A model generated the notes under the pieces. The model searched no databases, was not told the DNA's origin, and saw only the letters and a list, made by a program, of their open reading frames with translations. A DNA stretch of 64,000 nucleotides from Euclidia mi (taxonomy: Eukaryota > Arthropoda > Insecta > Lepidoptera > Erebidae). A program made the translations under genes and the position numbers. Below are positions 12,097 through 24,272 of the stretch, piece by piece; position 1 is the stretch's first letter; every line of letters starts with the position of its first letter. Where the stretch lies: contig OX123188.2 in assembly GCA_944739405.2 (NCBI GenBank), positions 70,575,251-70,639,250 of the forward strand, in the 5' to 3' direction.

Positions 12097-12158
12097 AACA
12101 TTAGAAGCAGCAGAAAACTGTTGTTAGATATGACAACAGTTTTGCTACTTCTAATGTT
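12097..12158. other. 62-nt near-perfect hairpin (pre-miRNA-like)
   Basis: The left arm (12097-12124) and right arm (12133-12158) pair nearly throughout: 25 pairs, one mismatch and a 2-nt bulge, with an 8-nt loop (TAGATATG). Length, small bulge and loop size fit an insect miRNA precursor better than the window's other hairpins do. It could instead be a snap-back duplication. Confidence 0.5.
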
Positions 12159-15100
12159 ATCATATAATTCATCATGTAATTTACACTTCTTTTTTAAGTG
12201 TAGATTTTAGTCTTTGCTATGAATTTAAAATTTTTTAAACATAGGATAGAATGCTCCGATAATCCTAAAAAAGTTAAATTTCATCATTTGTATCATTCAT
12301 TGATATACAGATAAAAGTGAACAGGGAATACTGCCTATTATAAACGCTAAGTAATAAAAAAAATATTTTACATGAACAAAGACAATTTGACCAGTCCCAT
12401 GCAAAAAACAAACAAACGTATGAAGCATATAGCTAGAGACTAACTGTTTGGTTTCCGAGCAATTTGAAATATGGCTTAGTGGTCTTATTAATCGGATTTG
12501 CAACATTGTTGCGACCGATAATAAGATGGATAACCGTTGCAGTGAAACGCCCCATATCACCACATAATAGAGTTGAACAATTAGTTACTGTAACATTAGT
12601 AAAGCGTATATATTACAATTAGAGCGATTTATTTAGAGTAAAAAATATTGAAATAACATTATGTTGAGACAATGTAAGATTCCGTCCATGAAATTACTTT
12701 GAGATTCGGAATTCAAACTCTTAGCAAAAATCGACTATGTAAAAATTACTAACAGCCCCATAGGTAATATATAAACTGTCGCATTGAGAATGGTCTTCTT
12801 CTTACTATGAGACGGGTTAGGTATAACAAGCTGGCCCAATGCAATTTGACAGAGAACGTTATGGAGAACTGATAAACCAAGCGATAAACAATTCAGAAAA
12901 AGAACGAACGTCAAAAGTAACGTACAAAGTGATTGCCAGGTGCGTAACATTATACAGCCTTCTTTTAAAAACGATTAAAATAAAACATCTCTCTAAATTC
13001 TCGACAAATTGGACTAATTTGTCAGTATTTTTATATTTATAGTTAAAATTGAAATTGTGCGTTGTAATTAACGATTTGCTGGATTAATTAAAAGATTTTG
13101 CACATGTGTTGAACATTGCGGGCTCCATCGTGTCCTTTTGCTGTCACGGAAAATCTGTCAAATAATGGATGAAGGTATAAGATTTAAATGTTCTATGCGA
13201 ATACATTTCTCAAATGAGTAGTTTAAAACATTTAATTTGGCAAACAGATAAACAGTTGTTGTAAGTAGCCATCGGTTTGAATTAAACGTTTTGTAATTCA
13301 ACAGTATGAACTAAGCTATAACGTCAAAAATTCCACTTTGGAAAATTTGTTATTAAGTCATCACACATTATTTCTGTCAATTGTCCATTAATCACATTCT
13401 TTGTGGTGTTCTAAGAAATTCTCTACCATTAATACTATTACCTTAATACATGTCAGAATTTCGTAAATTATGAATTTAACTTTAGTTGGGTCGAGTAGCA
13501 CCTTGTATAAACAAATACACCTGATCGATTTTATTTGTTGCACCTTGCTCCAAATTTCAACTGAATGGACACAAAATATAAACAGAAGGTTAAATTGGTA
13601 ACAAGAAAATATTTCGAGTTACTCTTTCTGCTTAGAATGTTTTTGTCGAAATGCTATTTGCTTTTTATATACAAATGTAATTTTCTGATACGTTTCCGAA
13701 AGCAAAACTATCAAGTTAATGTTTTGAACCTACACAAGAACCTATCGATAATTATGTCCAGTTTTAGGCAAATTATAAAATGAGGGGCGTATAAAAAGTG
13801 CATTGCTGAATCAGACTTTGTACTAGGGCCTATACTTTGTTTATGTGCAGTTATCATTCAAGCTTGCATATTAAGGTAATCGAAGGTTGGATGGCTGCAA
13901 ATAAAAATTTCACAACAGTATTTATTACATTCTGAAATTTGATTGAAACTGTATAGTATCATTTTATTTTGCAGCATCAGGACGTAAGCAACTCCCCCGG
14001 CTGCAGCCCAACTATTGTTGCTCTTTGATATTAAACTACTTTGTAATAAAGCTCTACATTTGCACCGGTAGGCCACCAAAATGTTTTTGAATATCCACTT
14101 GTCGTGAGATGTATCCTTACCCTTGCAACCTTGGATTGAACTTATAACTCTAGAGAATCTAGATATGAGTCATTATAATAATTATTAAGTTCCAACGCTA
14201 TAAAAAAATGTTTCTAACAACGTCTTTTAACCAAACTTCTCTATATCGACTTTATAGTGGCTAATCTCTCTATCACTTTCATCCGTAGTGTTAGATGTAT
14301 TGTTGTCTCTTTCTACCTTCGATGTTCTAATAGCAGCTATAGGAAAATATTAACGGAAAAATGGCTGCGAAGCCTACAGCGTTTTGTAGTATTATCTATC
14401 GCCCGAGGTAGGTGTTGTGCTCTGTAATTGGCCTTATAATATCGTAACAAAATTGGTAATGATAGTACTTATTTACTACTTATAAAAATGAATATTTCAT
14501 AATTGTTTGATAAGAATCTTGTTAACTCTCAAAAGCAAACAAAAAGTATAGCTTGTAATTCTTTTTATAAAAATTTGTTAGAACAAAGTCTGATACTCAC
14601 TGAAATATCCCATTAAACCACCAAGTCAAAATAATCTAGAAACTTTACATAGTACATGTCTGCAGAATGTAGCGTATTTAATTCAATTTATTTTAAAAAT
14701 AAAAACTCCATAAGTCTTTGTCCATTCGTACTTTGAATTGTTTCACCTCATTACGCGCACGAATATCACCAGCGTTTCTTCGATCTCTGGCTATTTCTGT
14801 TACTCAAAATTGAGCTTTGATACACAAAGCTTATAGTTTAATCTTCTTTAAATAAGAATTCATGCAAGCTTCTATCGAAGACGGTAACTACACAAATTTC
14901 GACTCAAAACTTTGGGCTAGAAATTTCTGAATTGCCTGATTTTATATCTGCCCTGATTATGACTTATATCGTAAACGAATGTGTACTTTAGTGTCTTTAA
15001 AATTAGAGTGATATTTGTGAGCAAGACGAAGTATTTCTCAGGTGTGAAAACATTCGCTGGCCGTTTGTTCGAACTAAGGCAGAATGCGACAATTTCGCTT

Positions 15101-17499
15101 ATTGGAATACAGAAGTGGGACTAATGGTTTGTTATTTTTATGTCACCAATTAAATAGTTCTCGTATATTTGCTTGAGTTATTGCAGAAATAATGTGATAA
15201 GAAATATTAAAAGCAAGAGTAATAAGAATTTAATACATTTATTTGTAAGAACCTGCCAACATTTCCTTTTCATGCTGTTTTTCCTATGTGTATAAATAAA
15301 CTCTATTTTTAAAACGACACTACATATTTGCGTAATTCATAATTAATATTTCAACATTATCGCCTTCACAGTATTGACAAATAACGGAAAAGAACGCAAC
15401 TATAAGTTAATTAACGCAACGCAATATTAAAAATAACTGTCACATATTAAATTAATTGAGAAGTTTCAGTAGATGCGTGTAAAATTTGCATATACACAAC
15501 ATTCGCTATCTCAAAATAAAAACACGATTTTAAACTCGAGGCTCACATGAAATAAATCGAATAAAAAAATCGATTTTAAACGTTCGATCTGCGCCGGAGT
15601 GGGTGCAATTAAAGGGTTCCGAGAATCGATGCTCGGGACTGCACGGAGCCCGCACGAATATAGTTACACCATTGGGGTATGGGGGATAAAAATAATTGTA
15701 TTATATATGTATATTGTGTAATGTATATAAGATTCAGTCGTGATCTTTCGATTCAATTGGATATAAGCACGATATAGCTGTAAGGTATGCATATGAATAT
15801 GAACCTTATGAATCGTAAAGCTGATCTGCGATCATCTTTAAAAGTAAAAAGTACATTAGTACTCATAGCCTCAAAAAATGTTTTGACATTGACATTTGGA
15901 ATGAGTTGTGTTTAATGTTTGCAGAATAATATAAATCATTGACTAAATCAGGTGGTGTGATATTAAATAGTTGTGAATAGTTGATGTTGTTGAGGTCAAC
16001 GGAAGGTTTAGTCGCTTTATCCGGATGTCTTAATAGAATATTAATAGAGTCATAATCTGCACAATAACACACGGTCATAAATAATAATTATATTTATTTG
16101 TATCTTATGGTGAGGCGGTGATGTGAGTTTTACGTTTTGATCTCCATAATACGAGTTTAATAAACTGTTGACTGTCTTTTTTATAACAACAGAATTGGTC
16201 TCTACCGACTTATGAGAAACTCAAGATTTGCTTTATAATGCTCTTTCTGTTAGTATAAATATATTATTATAGCATATTTTACGAAATAATAGTGACCCAT
16301 AAATATATAATAATATTCACTACCTACATGTAATGCAGTAATTGCATAGCTGCACGTTTAAGTAAAAATGCCTGGACGACCAGTACAGAAGCATATTACG
16401 TTATTTGTTAGTTGTTACATATTTTGTTATAAGTTACATAAACGTTATCTTGTATCTCAAACTTTATTACTCGTTATATTAAAAACATATCATTAACATT
16501 ACAAGTGAACATTCCGAGGCTCTTAAAATGATTTCATCTTATCGTTCACTTCACATTAACCGCTACTGTTTTGTATTAGAAAACAAATATTTTATCGAAT
16601 TTATCCAATTTAGTTAAACATTCATTAAAAACTAATAAGATTGTATCATGGCCTGGACGGTCAGACCGAAAATTATCATAACCGCCAAAAAGAATCTAAT
16701 GAAATCCAATATCGATTATAAGCGATATCTCGCATTACAACCGAAACTTTATCGATAACAAAGACGACTGAACAAGGTGTTTACGATCCTGATTTTGATC
16801 TCGAGAAAAACGTGCCACAAAACTAAATCCTCAGCGAATAAATTATAAAGAGAGTCGGGTGCTTCGCTTGTCCAGCCTTAATTGGGCCATGTCGTGGACG
16901 TTGGGTAAAAACTTAACATTTGTTAGGTATTCCAGGAATTATACACTTGTTGCTTTCGGTCCGGACCGTCGCCGGTTTTATTTTCACTGTTCCGTAATGA
17001 ATGTTCTAACGAGTACGTGGATAGGTTACGATTTGATATATGGCACTGCTTGTCTGTACTATTGAACTATTTGTCAATATCAATTGTGAGTATTTTTTAA
17101 ATAGACATACCTATAGACCAAGTAAGTTATTTTTATGAACATTTGGATTTCATGACTGTTCTTAAATTATAATGGGTTTGACGTTCAGTAGCGTTTTAAA
17201 TGGTTTCTGATTAGTCCTTTTTCCAATAAGTAATTATTGTGGTCTTATGTAGTCAGTTCGTTAACAAATTTCTAGAAGTTTTAAAAATATTACATAAATA
17301 TCTGCCAGTATCTTTTGTTACATCCCAAACATCCAATTATACAAAATCAAAGCTTAAATAATCTTAATATTTCCGTTTGTTTTAGTGGTGATAAGCATTA
17401 TGACCACTATAGTGCTATATCGATTAATTTGTTGAAATACTGTTATAAAGATCGATTATTTGCTGGACCTAAATTCGAATAAAATAGATCCTATAATAT
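12159..17499. other. 5.3 kb of AT-rich DNA without a recognisable gene
   Basis: No frame here resembles a protein family. Frames at 12297-12563 (minus), 12735-12950 (minus) and 13565-13783 (plus) are short and low in complexity. A decayed SINE B1 trace may lie at 12788-12845 (minus). A near-palindrome around ATCGAT sits at 15619-15636, and a TATCGATA (DRE/BEAF-like) site at 16750-16757. Confidence 0.4.
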
Positions 17500-17555
17500 T
17501 GTAAAGAGGCCCGAGTCCAGCAGTGGGACAGTTTATATACAGGGCTGAAAATTAT
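17500..17555 (+). mobile_element. SINE B1 3' fragment
   Basis: GAGGCCCGAGTCCAGCAGTGGGACAG followed by CAGGGCTGA (17508-17550) is the 3' end of the B1 body as at 6470-6515. Head and body are missing. Confidence 0.65.
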
Positions 17556-17647
17556 AATTATTTGAAGTAAAACTTTCCAAATTACAATTCTAAATCTCAT
17601 ACAGCAGGTGTAAATAACAAAGAAATGCAAAGATGATAGTGGTGTTG

Positions 17648-17714
17648 ACAATCCCGTGTAATACTAATGAACGGCGCGGCGTGGCGTAATCCCCGGGATT
17701 ACACGCGGGATTGT
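17648..17714. promoter_or_regulatory. Nested inverted repeat with paired TAATCC sites
   Basis: Outer arms ACAATCCCGTGTAAT (17648-17662) and ATTACACGCGGGATTGT (17698-17714) pair with a 2-nt bulge. Within the overlap GTAATCCCCGGGATTAC is an odd palindrome containing TAATCC and GGATTA head to head, the core site of K50 (Bicoid/Otd-type) homeodomains. The surroundings are locally CpG-rich. The regulatory role is inferred only. Confidence 0.35.
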
Positions 17715-17756
17715 ACATCGAGCTCCGCCGCACCGGTGCTGCCAGACACACTGCTA

Positions 17757-17797
17757 CTCTGCCATATTACATTGCAAAGACTTGTAATATGGCAGAG
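17757..17797. repeat. Perfect 15-bp inverted repeat, 11-nt loop
   Basis: CTCTGCCATATTACA (17757-17771) and TGTAATATGGCAGAG (17783-17797) are exact reverse complements, one of several small-loop hairpins in this window. Confidence 0.75.
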
Positions 17798-18454
17798 ATG
17801 ATTATTTACGTTATTACATCCTGATTTTCTCCGTATCATCAAACTGCGCAGCTTAGATGATCACTTGAAGTGACGTATTACAAAAGGTACTAGGTAAGGT
17901 ACAAGTTATTTCTTTAGAAGCGAATAAATCTAATCTTTTCTAGGATATTCATTTGATACATTGCCTGTGACTGTATCGATGTTTAGTTGGTGACTCTATC
18001 TAGTATAACGACATGAGTTACCGCACCAATCTATAAATTCGCGCGATGTAAAGCGCTTACACTCACTGTTTTCTTTATTGATCGGCCATCCATCGGTCAC
18101 AAAATGTCACACCGATCCGTACCTCAAAGGGCACGTAAAGCCATCGGATCCGATTGGCAAGAGTACTATTTCCCAGTGGACGCACAGGGAATAAGTACCC
18201 TCAAATATGACACATGAAATTGTTCTTAACCGCACATCTCCCACTTTTGGGATACGCAGGACAGAATAAAGTGGCTCTGTAGAAGAACTAATAATATTCG
18301 ATCACATCTGGTTGGACTAAAGAGCTGAGTACCCGGGCTCTGCTGGTTGATTCAACCAAGGCGAACTCCTGATGTAACAGGTATGACAGACATGTATGAT
18401 GTTGAACATGGCAATCACACCAAAACCCCATGTATGTAGTATGAGTAGTAGTAG
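17798..18454. other. Mostly unique DNA with a decayed SINE-like body
   Basis: At about 18115-18260 the string CCTCAAAGGGCACGTAAAGCC and the following GATCCGATTGG resemble the SINE B2 body (AGAGCACGTTAAGCCGTCGG), then run into GCACATCTCCCACTTTTGGG. The match is weak and the head is missing. Nothing else recognised. Confidence 0.35.
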
Positions 18455-18490
18455 AGTATGTGAAGGTTGCCTGTGCAACCTTCACATACT
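18455..18490. repeat. Perfect 16-bp inverted repeat, 4-nt loop
   Basis: AGTATGTGAAGGTTGC (18455-18470) and its exact reverse complement (18475-18490) flank CTGT. No mismatches and a tetraloop suggest a recent snap-back duplication. Confidence 0.8.
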
Positions 18491-20513
18491 TATATTTTTT
18501 ATTTTGATTGTGATGACATTTCGTCTGTCGCGGGAATCGAATGTAGGTCTTCATGGCCAGCTACAAACGGTAAGGTTAAAGAATAAGATCACGCCATTTT
18601 TCCAAAATTATCCAAGCGGTATTTTATCAAAACTTCTGTAACAAGAACATGTTCTACTAAACACAATGATTAAAATATGCTCACAAGACGAAACCAAAGA
18701 GTTACGTGTACACATAATCAACTCTTATCATTGGTTGTAAAATCTTTTTATAAAATCGTGTTCTCTCTGGTTAATATGAAAGGTGTAGCGGCAAGAATCG
18801 TGCGTGTCTCAGAACCTAAATTGTTTATTATTTTTTATGAGATTTTCATGAGAATCACCCCCAGCCTCGTTAAAGCAAAGCTCTTATTGTTATATACCTG
18901 CTATTTCGCCCCAGCTTAAGATTTATATTTTTTATATTTTCGTGTAAAAGTATTACGTGGTTCGTACTAAAGTTACGCCAATTTAAGCAAAGATACATTT
19001 TAGATTAAAATTGATGTACGTTTTATGTTTGAAGGCTTTTTGCTTGAGCGTGCCAAAGGATTATTTTTGAACATCTTGACGTAGGTTCTTACTTTTGGTA
19101 TGTAAAGAGTTACTTATGTAATCGTACCTTTCAGAATACTTATTTTTGGGATATTATCTAAGGGGTTACTTATATAATCATGTGTCATAATACTTGCCTG
19201 TAATAAAAAAAAGTTTTGCTATACTGCTGCAGTGGTTGACAATGTTATTTTGCCTAAAAGTTTTAATTTAGAGTGTCCGGAGTAATTTCTACATTTAAAT
19301 CAGATCTAGCTTTATTAATTACGAACCCTTTTGATTGATTCAAGAAATTGCCTAATATGCAATAACATGGAAACAAAAACCTTCGAAAATAGATCAGAAT
19401 ATAATGATGCGTTATATGGTATTCAATGTTGCGTTGAAATTAAGAAATCTTAGTACCAGCGCCTCCGGGTACTTTACCTATCGCCTCGTTGGTCATGTGT
19501 CTGCGCCTGGCTGATCGTGAGACCCTGGGTTCGATGGAATATCGATGGTATCGAGGAAATGTCTCTACGTATCTTATTAACAAAATCTAAGAAATGCAAT
19601 TGGTGAATGGTCGATCGAGATCTACGTCGAAAAATGAAATGCAAACTGAAGAATTGAGGCATATTATCACTCCTTCGTCTACTGTTGGATATACACGTAC
19701 GGATAAGTATATAATTTCCGGAATGAAAACATATTATTACGTACTGAAACTGATTTGTTATTTATCGCATAAGAATATTACTTTCAAATCGAATCTGTGT
19801 AGTATTTATTATATCTACATTTTACCAATTCTAGAGAGCAAATAATTAAGACCATCATTAAATATCAATCACATATATAAAAAATAAACAACTAATTCGA
19901 TAAACAAGCAAACAAAACTCTCAGGTAGCTTGGTTATAAATTCAGTCATAAACGTAAAAAGGCATGGAATAACCGTAAAGCAATACGCAAATAATATTAA
20001 TTTGCGCGAGCATTACCTGCGTGCTCAGTCCTGAAAGGCAAGTTAGCCGGCTCGGTGGAACACAAAAGACAACCCGACCGCCTACATTTAGTTATCGTCG
20101 TTGGTCTCATAATACGAGCGCGCATTTTCCACTTTTCTACAGATTTCCCGAGGTGAAATCGCTAAGCGTTGCCCTGATGTTTGAGGATGAGAAATGAGCG
20201 GAAGGGGGGTCTCCAGCCGAGGGGGTGTATTGTAAACACAATTACCACCCGCGGCGCGCCCAGGGCAACAAATGGTGGCTAAACGACCCATTCGCCTGTG
20301 ATTTGTTAGCAATATGCTTGAGATTTGGAACAAGAATGCCTTTAAAATTCGTTCTGCGTACTCTCTGTATTACGTATTTTTGCTGGCAATGTACTGTAGC
20401 GGGAGACTTCATTTAGATTGTTATATGAGCGGTTGAATTGTGTGCGGAATATGTAAGGACGTACTGAGACTAGTTCGTACTCTGAGCTACTCTAGCTATG
20501 TGTTGCTTAAATA
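18491..20513. other. Mostly unique DNA; small repeat traces
   Basis: An imperfect ~60-70-bp tandem duplication lies at about 19089-19198 (GTTACTTAT...TAATC and AATACTT recur). A SINE A-like head fragment with CGCCTCGTTGGTC and GGGTTCGATGG sits at 19482-19535. The segment 20040-20290 is GC-richer and CpG-containing, with frames on both strands but no recognisable domain. Confidence 0.4.
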
Positions 20514-20547
20514 AAAATGAAACTACATCATTATGTAGTTTCATTTT
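20514..20547. repeat. Perfect 15-bp inverted repeat, 4-nt loop
   Basis: AAAATGAAACTACAT (20514-20528) and ATGTAGTTTCATTTT (20533-20547) are exact reverse complements around CATT. Confidence 0.78.
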
Positions 20548-20626
20548 GAACATTTTCAAAGAAGCCAAATGTACAGAATCATTCTTCTACGTCGATGCCT
20601 AAATTGACTAATAATTATAAAAAAAA

Positions 20627-20837
20627 CTAGAGGACGCCAGCAGCTAGGACTGCAATTTTTTAAAATTTGCCTGTTTTGGCCGATCCCGTGGGAATTTCGG
20701 GAAATCGCTTCTAAGTGCACCCCTACGGTCCCCAAGGAACATAAGTACATGCCAAATTTCAGCTGCCTGCGCCCAATAGTTTTGGCTGTAGCGTGTCTGT
20801 CAGTCAGTCAGTAACGCAAGGGTTTTATATATTAAGA
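20627..20837 (-). mobile_element. Complete non-autonomous Helitron (211 bp), reverse
   Basis: On the plus strand it begins CTAG after an A and ends GA before a T; read on the minus strand this gives TC...CTAG between A and T. The interior matches the copies at 3162, 21443 and 22635 almost base for base, including the GACTGACTG run and the GAAATTCCCACGGGATCGG block. Confidence 0.85.
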
Positions 20838-21442
20838 TTATGTGTAAGTTGTATACCAAATAGCAACTTACTGTCATCAACACGGCCGGTTGAATCGTCA
20901 TTTTATGTACCTTGCATATCAATATCTTGTTCTACCGATTTATTCTAATAACTATAAGTAACACAAAACTCCAATAAAGAGTTGAATCATACGATATACT
21001 ATTACGTAACATTTGCACATCGCTACTCGCCACCGTTACACGTGTCACGGGCACAGTTATTTTTAACATAATGTCACATTATGGCCAGATGAATAGTACA
21101 ACCAGTATTGCGATTATCATATTATGTAAATATTATGTATTAAAATATTTTGCTTCACTTTTATCTAGATTTAATTATTTTGGTTCAAGTTACGTATTGC
21201 ATATTTAAAAAACGGGATATTTTTGTTTTCTATATCGCTGGGAACCAGTTTCAGTGTGTTAGTTGCTAACCTAATCAATATACAGTCATTACAAGTAAAA
21301 AAAATATCAAATTAATAAAAATAGCACGTGTAAATTACACGTTTGAAATTGCGTGGGTGCATCATAACTATTTCGTAGATCAGTTTTATACTTATTCAAG
21401 CACTTCCGTATTTTAAACTTGTTTTACTATCAAGTATGACAA
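20838..21442. other. Unique AT-rich DNA, nothing recognised
   Basis: About 600 bp between an inverted pair of Helitron copies (20627 minus, 21443 plus). No open frame or other repeat seen. Confidence 0.5.
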
Positions 21443-21649
21443 TCTTAATATATAAAATCCTTGCGTTACTGACTGACTGACAGACACGCTACAGCCGAAA
21501 CATTTGGGCGCAGGAAGCTGAAATTTGGCACGTATGTTCCTTGGGGACCGTAGGGGTGCACTAAGAAGGGATTTCCCGAAATTCCCACGGGATCGGCCAA
21601 AACGGGTAAATTTAAAAAAAATGCAGGCGTAGCTGCTGGCGTCCTCTAG
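21443..21649 (+). mobile_element. Complete non-autonomous Helitron (207 bp)
   Basis: Bounded by A|TC at the 5' end and CTAG|T at the 3' end, with no flanking duplication. By eye it differs from the copy at 3162 at only a handful of positions, which points to recent copying. Confidence 0.87.
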
Positions 21650-22634
21650 TTATATATAAGTTTTTTATAAGTGATAGACTAACATTTAGCCTTGATTTAG
21701 CGTATTTTAAGTGATGATACAGCCTACGAAGGAGCAAGCTTGTCTGGAAGGTAGGTACCTATGCAGACACGGCTTGAAACCACTCAGATTGTTCTCATCA
21801 GAAACACTGACTCATGCAAAGAGTTCTCCACTTTAGCAGTACGCATGTGAAATTAAAAAGGAAAACGTACTTTGTTTGTATGGATGAGAGTTTTTATTTG
21901 GTCAGTAAAGGAATATATAGAACTATATGTCAATAATAGCTTTACCAGACGATATATTATTATCACTAAGAATATAACTTTAGAATAACTGGTTCCAAGC
22001 TTTCAACAGATTTCTCTGTGATTGAGAAGTGTCTTATATCATCATAACTTTGATAAAGTAATAACTACATAGATCGCTCAATGATAATCGTGGAGCAGCG
22101 GAAGACATCTTACATTTATAGCCAATAAAAAGTTGCATTGTTCCTGAAGTTACGCACGTAAAGTCATCGACCGTTGTTGTCACGAACGTTTAGGAAGAGG
22201 AATGACTTTGCAGCTATCAAACTAAATAAAAAAATATGTTAAATATTTTTTCAAATATTAATTAATCTATTTTCAAGCTTTTGTGAACTATAAAAAGCCA
22301 CTCCTTCTTAGTTAGCTTCTAGCCTAACATCACAATCATTATCATCTCAGCGATTTCCCGGGCCCACTAAACTGTGTCTCCTCTAGAGCCTTTCGCAGTC
22401 AACTATTGGATTTAGCCTCACTTAATTTACTTCACAGTAAACTGTGTCTAGCATAACGTTAATTTAGAAGCTGCTTTCTATACCCATATTTTGTTTTAAG
22501 TTTTTAAACATTGCTTTATATTTTGTTTTGAGTTCTTTTAAACATTGCTTTGTATGTTGTGTTTAAACATGTAGGTAAAATAATAGCTATATGTGGAGGC
22601 TTTTAGTTGGCAAATTGTTAATTCATTTTTGTAA
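21650..22634. other. Unique DNA with a short tandem repeat
   Basis: No gene seen. A 32-34-bp unit (ATATTTTGTTTT...TTAAACATTGCTTT) is repeated about 2.5 times at 22486-22571. The segment at 22330-22430 is GC-richer and may be an old repeat fragment, not identified. Confidence 0.45.
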
Positions 22635-22842
22635 TCTTAATATATAAAATCCTTGCGTCACTGACTGACTGACAGACACGCTACAGCCGAAACTATTGGG
22701 CGCAGGAAGCTGAAATTTGGCATGTATGTTCCTTGGGGACCGTAGGGGTGCACAAAGAAGGGATTATCCGAAATTCCCACGGGATCGGCCAAAACGGGTA
22801 AATTAAAAAAGAAATGCAGGCGTAGCTGCTGGCGTCCTCTAG
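22635..22842 (+). mobile_element. Complete non-autonomous Helitron (208 bp)
   Basis: A|TC start and CTAG|T end, same interior as the other complete copies, with one extra base in the A-rich run near 22810. It lies 1.0 kb from the copy at 21443 in the same orientation. Confidence 0.87.
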
Positions 22843-23643
22843 TATTATATAATATTTATTAGTCCGTAAGCCTTCTGTAAAACCTAAATAAATAAATATT
22901 ATTTTTTTGTAAAAATACAATCATCGATTCTATTCTTTTCGTGAGTAGTATATGGAAATGGCATATTCATAAAGCAACACAATAGACTCGCGAACTATCG
23001 CAAACAATGGTTCGAATTGCTCCAGCGATATTTACCAATCCATTGCATCATCACTATATTATTAGATATCAACTTACAGACGTCCACCGCTGGACAAAGG
23101 CCTGCTTCTGCTTCAAGATCTTTCACACAGGCCAATCTTGGGCCGTCCAAAATTATTCATTTCGAATTGCATATTATGTGAAAATCAAAGCAAGAAAAGG
23201 CAGTACAGATAACGAAACCTCAGACGTTATAACTCGCACAACTAAACACATTACAGTACACATAGCTTGTTAATCCTTACGGTATAAAGGGCGGGCGCTA
23301 CGGGCGGGGCGAAGCGCCTCTCTCCGCATAAACAACTCATGGTACAACATTTAATTATCGCTGTTTATTAAACCACGCTCACCTCAGATATGAATCATTC
23401 AATGATAACGAGGATGAAAAAACAACGTTCACACTTACGGCGAGAAGTGTTAGCCGTCCAAATATATTAGGTGGAGAGGAAATCTGACTGCTGGGCGTAT
23501 GGAAGCGTTATACAATCACGCTGTATGTTTCCAACACGGTATTTGTAAAAAGAAATTCCTGAGTGCTGAGTCTGTAGGAAGAGCTTGTGAGCGACCTGAT
23601 CATGACGAGTGTATGACTATAGATCCTTTGAACTGGATATTAC
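22843..23643. other. Unique DNA with a family C repeat fragment
   Basis: At 23065-23150 the string GACGTCCACCGCTGGACAAAGG and GGCCAATCTTGGGCCGTCC resemble the 3' end of the GATGAT-tailed family C repeat (see 36759). GC-rich bases at 23285-23330 (GGGCGGGCGCTACGGGCGGGG) are unexplained. No gene seen. Confidence 0.4.
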
Positions 23644-23870
23644 ATACAAACATACATAGACTCACGCCTGTTTCCCCGAAGGGGGTAGGCAGAGGCATAT
23701 TAAACGCCCACTTTTCGCCAGTGTTTTGATCCCACGTAATAGGTGGCGAGCCTATTGCCGCTTATTGGGATATTTTGTTTGCCAGAGCCTCGTCCGTTGA
23801 TCGACAGGTGCACCACTTGCAGGTGAGGTTGGCTTGGGACCCTAAGTTCTTGGTGGGAACCCAATGGTTA
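23644..23870 (-). mobile_element. SINE F, full length, with perfect 13-bp target duplication
   Basis: AACTGGATATTAC flanks the element exactly (23631-23643 and 23871-23883). On the minus strand the 3' half (GGCAATAGGCTCGCCACCTA, CCCCTTCGGGGAAACAGGCG and a TATG-rich tail) is homologous to SINE A. The first ~110 bp (GGTTCCCACCAAGAACTTAG, CACCTGCAAGTGGTGCACCTG) are different and not obviously tRNA-like. A second copy is at 46691 and truncated ones at 41035 and 62559. Confidence 0.87.
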
Positions 23871-23920
23871 AACTGGATATTACCAAACCCAAAAGTGCAA
23901 TAACATCAGGATTTATGAAC

Positions 23921-24210
23921 TATCAGCCCTGTTTATACTTTGTCCCAACGCTGGTCTCAAGCGTCTTCGCTATATGAAAACGATAAGGCCATAGTCCACC
24001 ACATGGGTTAAGTGCTGGTTGCCACACTTACTTACTACTACTAGACGAGAGAACTTTTAGTCCCGCAGGTTTCTTCACGATTTTTTCCTTCACAGTTTAG
24101 CAAGTGAAACTAACTTCAAAAAGACTGTTGTGCAGGCTGGGACTTTGAAATCGAGAATTTCTTCGTTGTTATCTTTTAGTATCTTCACTAGACTATCGCT
24201 GCCTACTATG
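23921..24210 (-). mobile_element. SINE B1, diverged copy
   Basis: The minus-strand sequence retains AGGCAGCGATAGTCTAGTGA at the head, CTTGCTAAACTGTGAAGGAAA, CATGTGGTGGACTATGGCC and the final GGGCTGATA. It is diverged and has small deletions, including a destroyed B box. Confidence 0.65.
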
Positions 24211-24272
24211 TTATTACAAAAAGCCAAAAAAGGAATTAAAAATGTAAATTATACTTATTCGTTTCAATGAAA

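Noticed and set aside
12297..12563. 88-codon hydrophobic minus-strand frame as a membrane protein
   Set aside because: Leu/Ile/Ser-rich translations are expected from AT-rich DNA; no conserved pattern, upstream context or splice structure supports it.
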